Shown piece after piece: positions 5,163 through 5,594 of a DNA stretch of 5,594 bases (positions are counted from its first letter, which is position 1; each line of letters begins with the position of its first letter). The notes beneath the pieces are model-generated. The model was not told the origin of the DNA. It worked only from the letters and a program-made list of their open reading frames with translations, and made no database searches. The stretch comes from an uncultured Alphaproteobacteria bacterium (lineage in GTDB: Bacteria; Pseudomonadota; Alphaproteobacteria; CAKMZR01). Location of the stretch: NCBI GenBank assembly GCA_929200455.1, contig CAKMZR010000112.1:1-5594 (forward strand). The letters run 5' to 3'. Made by a program: the position numbers and the translations under genes.

Positions 5163-5594
5163 GGGAAACGCTTCATCTTGTGGATGCTTCAGGTTATCTT
5201 TTTCGTTCGTACTATGCGTTGCCTCCGATGACGCGTTCTGACGGTGTGGCGGTTCAGGGGGTGTATGGATTTGTGGGTATGTTGACGCGGTTATTGGCAA
5301 GGGAGGATATCGGGAGATTGGGTGTGGTTTTTGATTCTAAGGGTCCGGGTTTCCGTCGAGATTTGTACGAGCATTACAAGGCCCACCGCCCGCCGCCGCC
5401 GCCGGATTTGGTGCCACAATTTGGTCTTGTTCGCGAGGCGACGCAGGCTTATGGTTTGCCGCTTCTTGAGGAGGAGGGTTTTGAGGCAGACGATGTGATA
5501 GCGACCTATGCACGTTTGGGCCGGGAGGCGGGTTACCATGTGGTGATAGATTCGAGTGATAAGGATATGATGCAGTTGGTTTCGTCGGATGTGG
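5159..5594 (+). CDS. polA: DNA polymerase I, N-terminal 5'-3' exonuclease domain (partial, cut by window end)
   Basis: The first 145 residues of DNA polymerase I, which removes RNA primers and fills gaps in replication and excision repair. The visible part is the 5'-3' exonuclease/flap domain: LHLVDASGYLFRSYYALPPM (5-24), GVYGF (34-38), VVFDSKGPGFRRDLYEHYK (56-74), GFEADDVIATYA (107-118) and SSDKDMMQLV (132-141). The metal-binding acids D9, D59, E109, D111, D112, D134 and D136 are all present at a constant offset of four from E. coli D13, D63, E113, D115, D116, D138 and D140, so the nuclease should be active. The start at 5159 overlaps the cysE stop by ATGA and has a strong Shine-Dalgarno. 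Residues 78-82 are five prolines in a row encoded by five CCG codons. A stand-alone exonuclease cannot be excluded because the polymerase part lies outside the window, but the N-terminus is typical of full PolA. Confidence 0.93.
   Translation, partial: MRETLHLVDASGYLFRSYYALPPMTRSDGVAVQGVYGFVGMLTRLLAREDIGRLGVVFDSKGPGFRRDLYEHYKAHRPPPPPDLVPQFGLVREATQAYGLPLLEEEGFEADDVIATYARLGREAGYHVVIDSSDKDMMQLVSSDV

Overview
The window looks like ordinary chromosome from an alphaproteobacterium, possibly a Rhodospirillales- or Holosporales-like lineage. The evidence is an envelope pair (YfgM-like membrane protein followed by a BamB-like lipoprotein with the tail motif FGEKEPPPLPGKR), a short-type serine acetyltransferase and a PolA N-terminus, all most reminiscent of alphaproteobacterial proteins. 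This placement is from memory of families, not from a search. I see no mobile element, CRISPR array, tRNA or rRNA, and no phage or defence genes.

Layout: positions 41-4074 hold five genes on the minus strand. Read in their own direction they are an alpha/beta hydrolase (3424-4074), msrB (2752-3165), a CxxC thioredoxin/peroxiredoxin-like protein (2025-2615), a YfgM-like single-pass membrane protein (1372-2028) and a BamB-like PQQ-propeller lipoprotein (41-1375). The last three are joined by 4-base ATGA stop/start overlaps and almost certainly form one translationally coupled unit. The two upstream genes are separated by A/C-rich spacers (minus-strand sense) of 258 and 136 bases that carry short degenerate repeats. 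A 362-base divergent spacer (4075-4436) follows. Then come two plus-strand genes: cysE (4437-5162) and, by another ATGA overlap with a near-perfect Shine-Dalgarno inside the end of cysE, polA (5159 to the window edge, partial).

Functionally, the minus cluster combines outer-membrane protein assembly (BamB-like), a membrane-anchored translocon/chaperone partner (YfgM-like), and two redox proteins (thioredoxin-like, MsrB). The plus cluster couples cysteine biosynthesis (CysE) with DNA replication and repair (PolA), which looks like a convenience pairing rather than a pathway.

The most striking property is not a gene. The plus strand is strongly G-rich and C-poor whichever strand is coding, and the effect peaks in the cysE leader (77 G against 6 C over 4261-4440 by hand count). 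This fits strong replication-strand skew with the plus strand leading. It explains the many long meaningless open frames opposite the real genes, the different codon and amino-acid flavour of the two gene groups, and probably the lack of Shine-Dalgarno motifs before most minus-strand genes. I did not find a convincing new biological system here.
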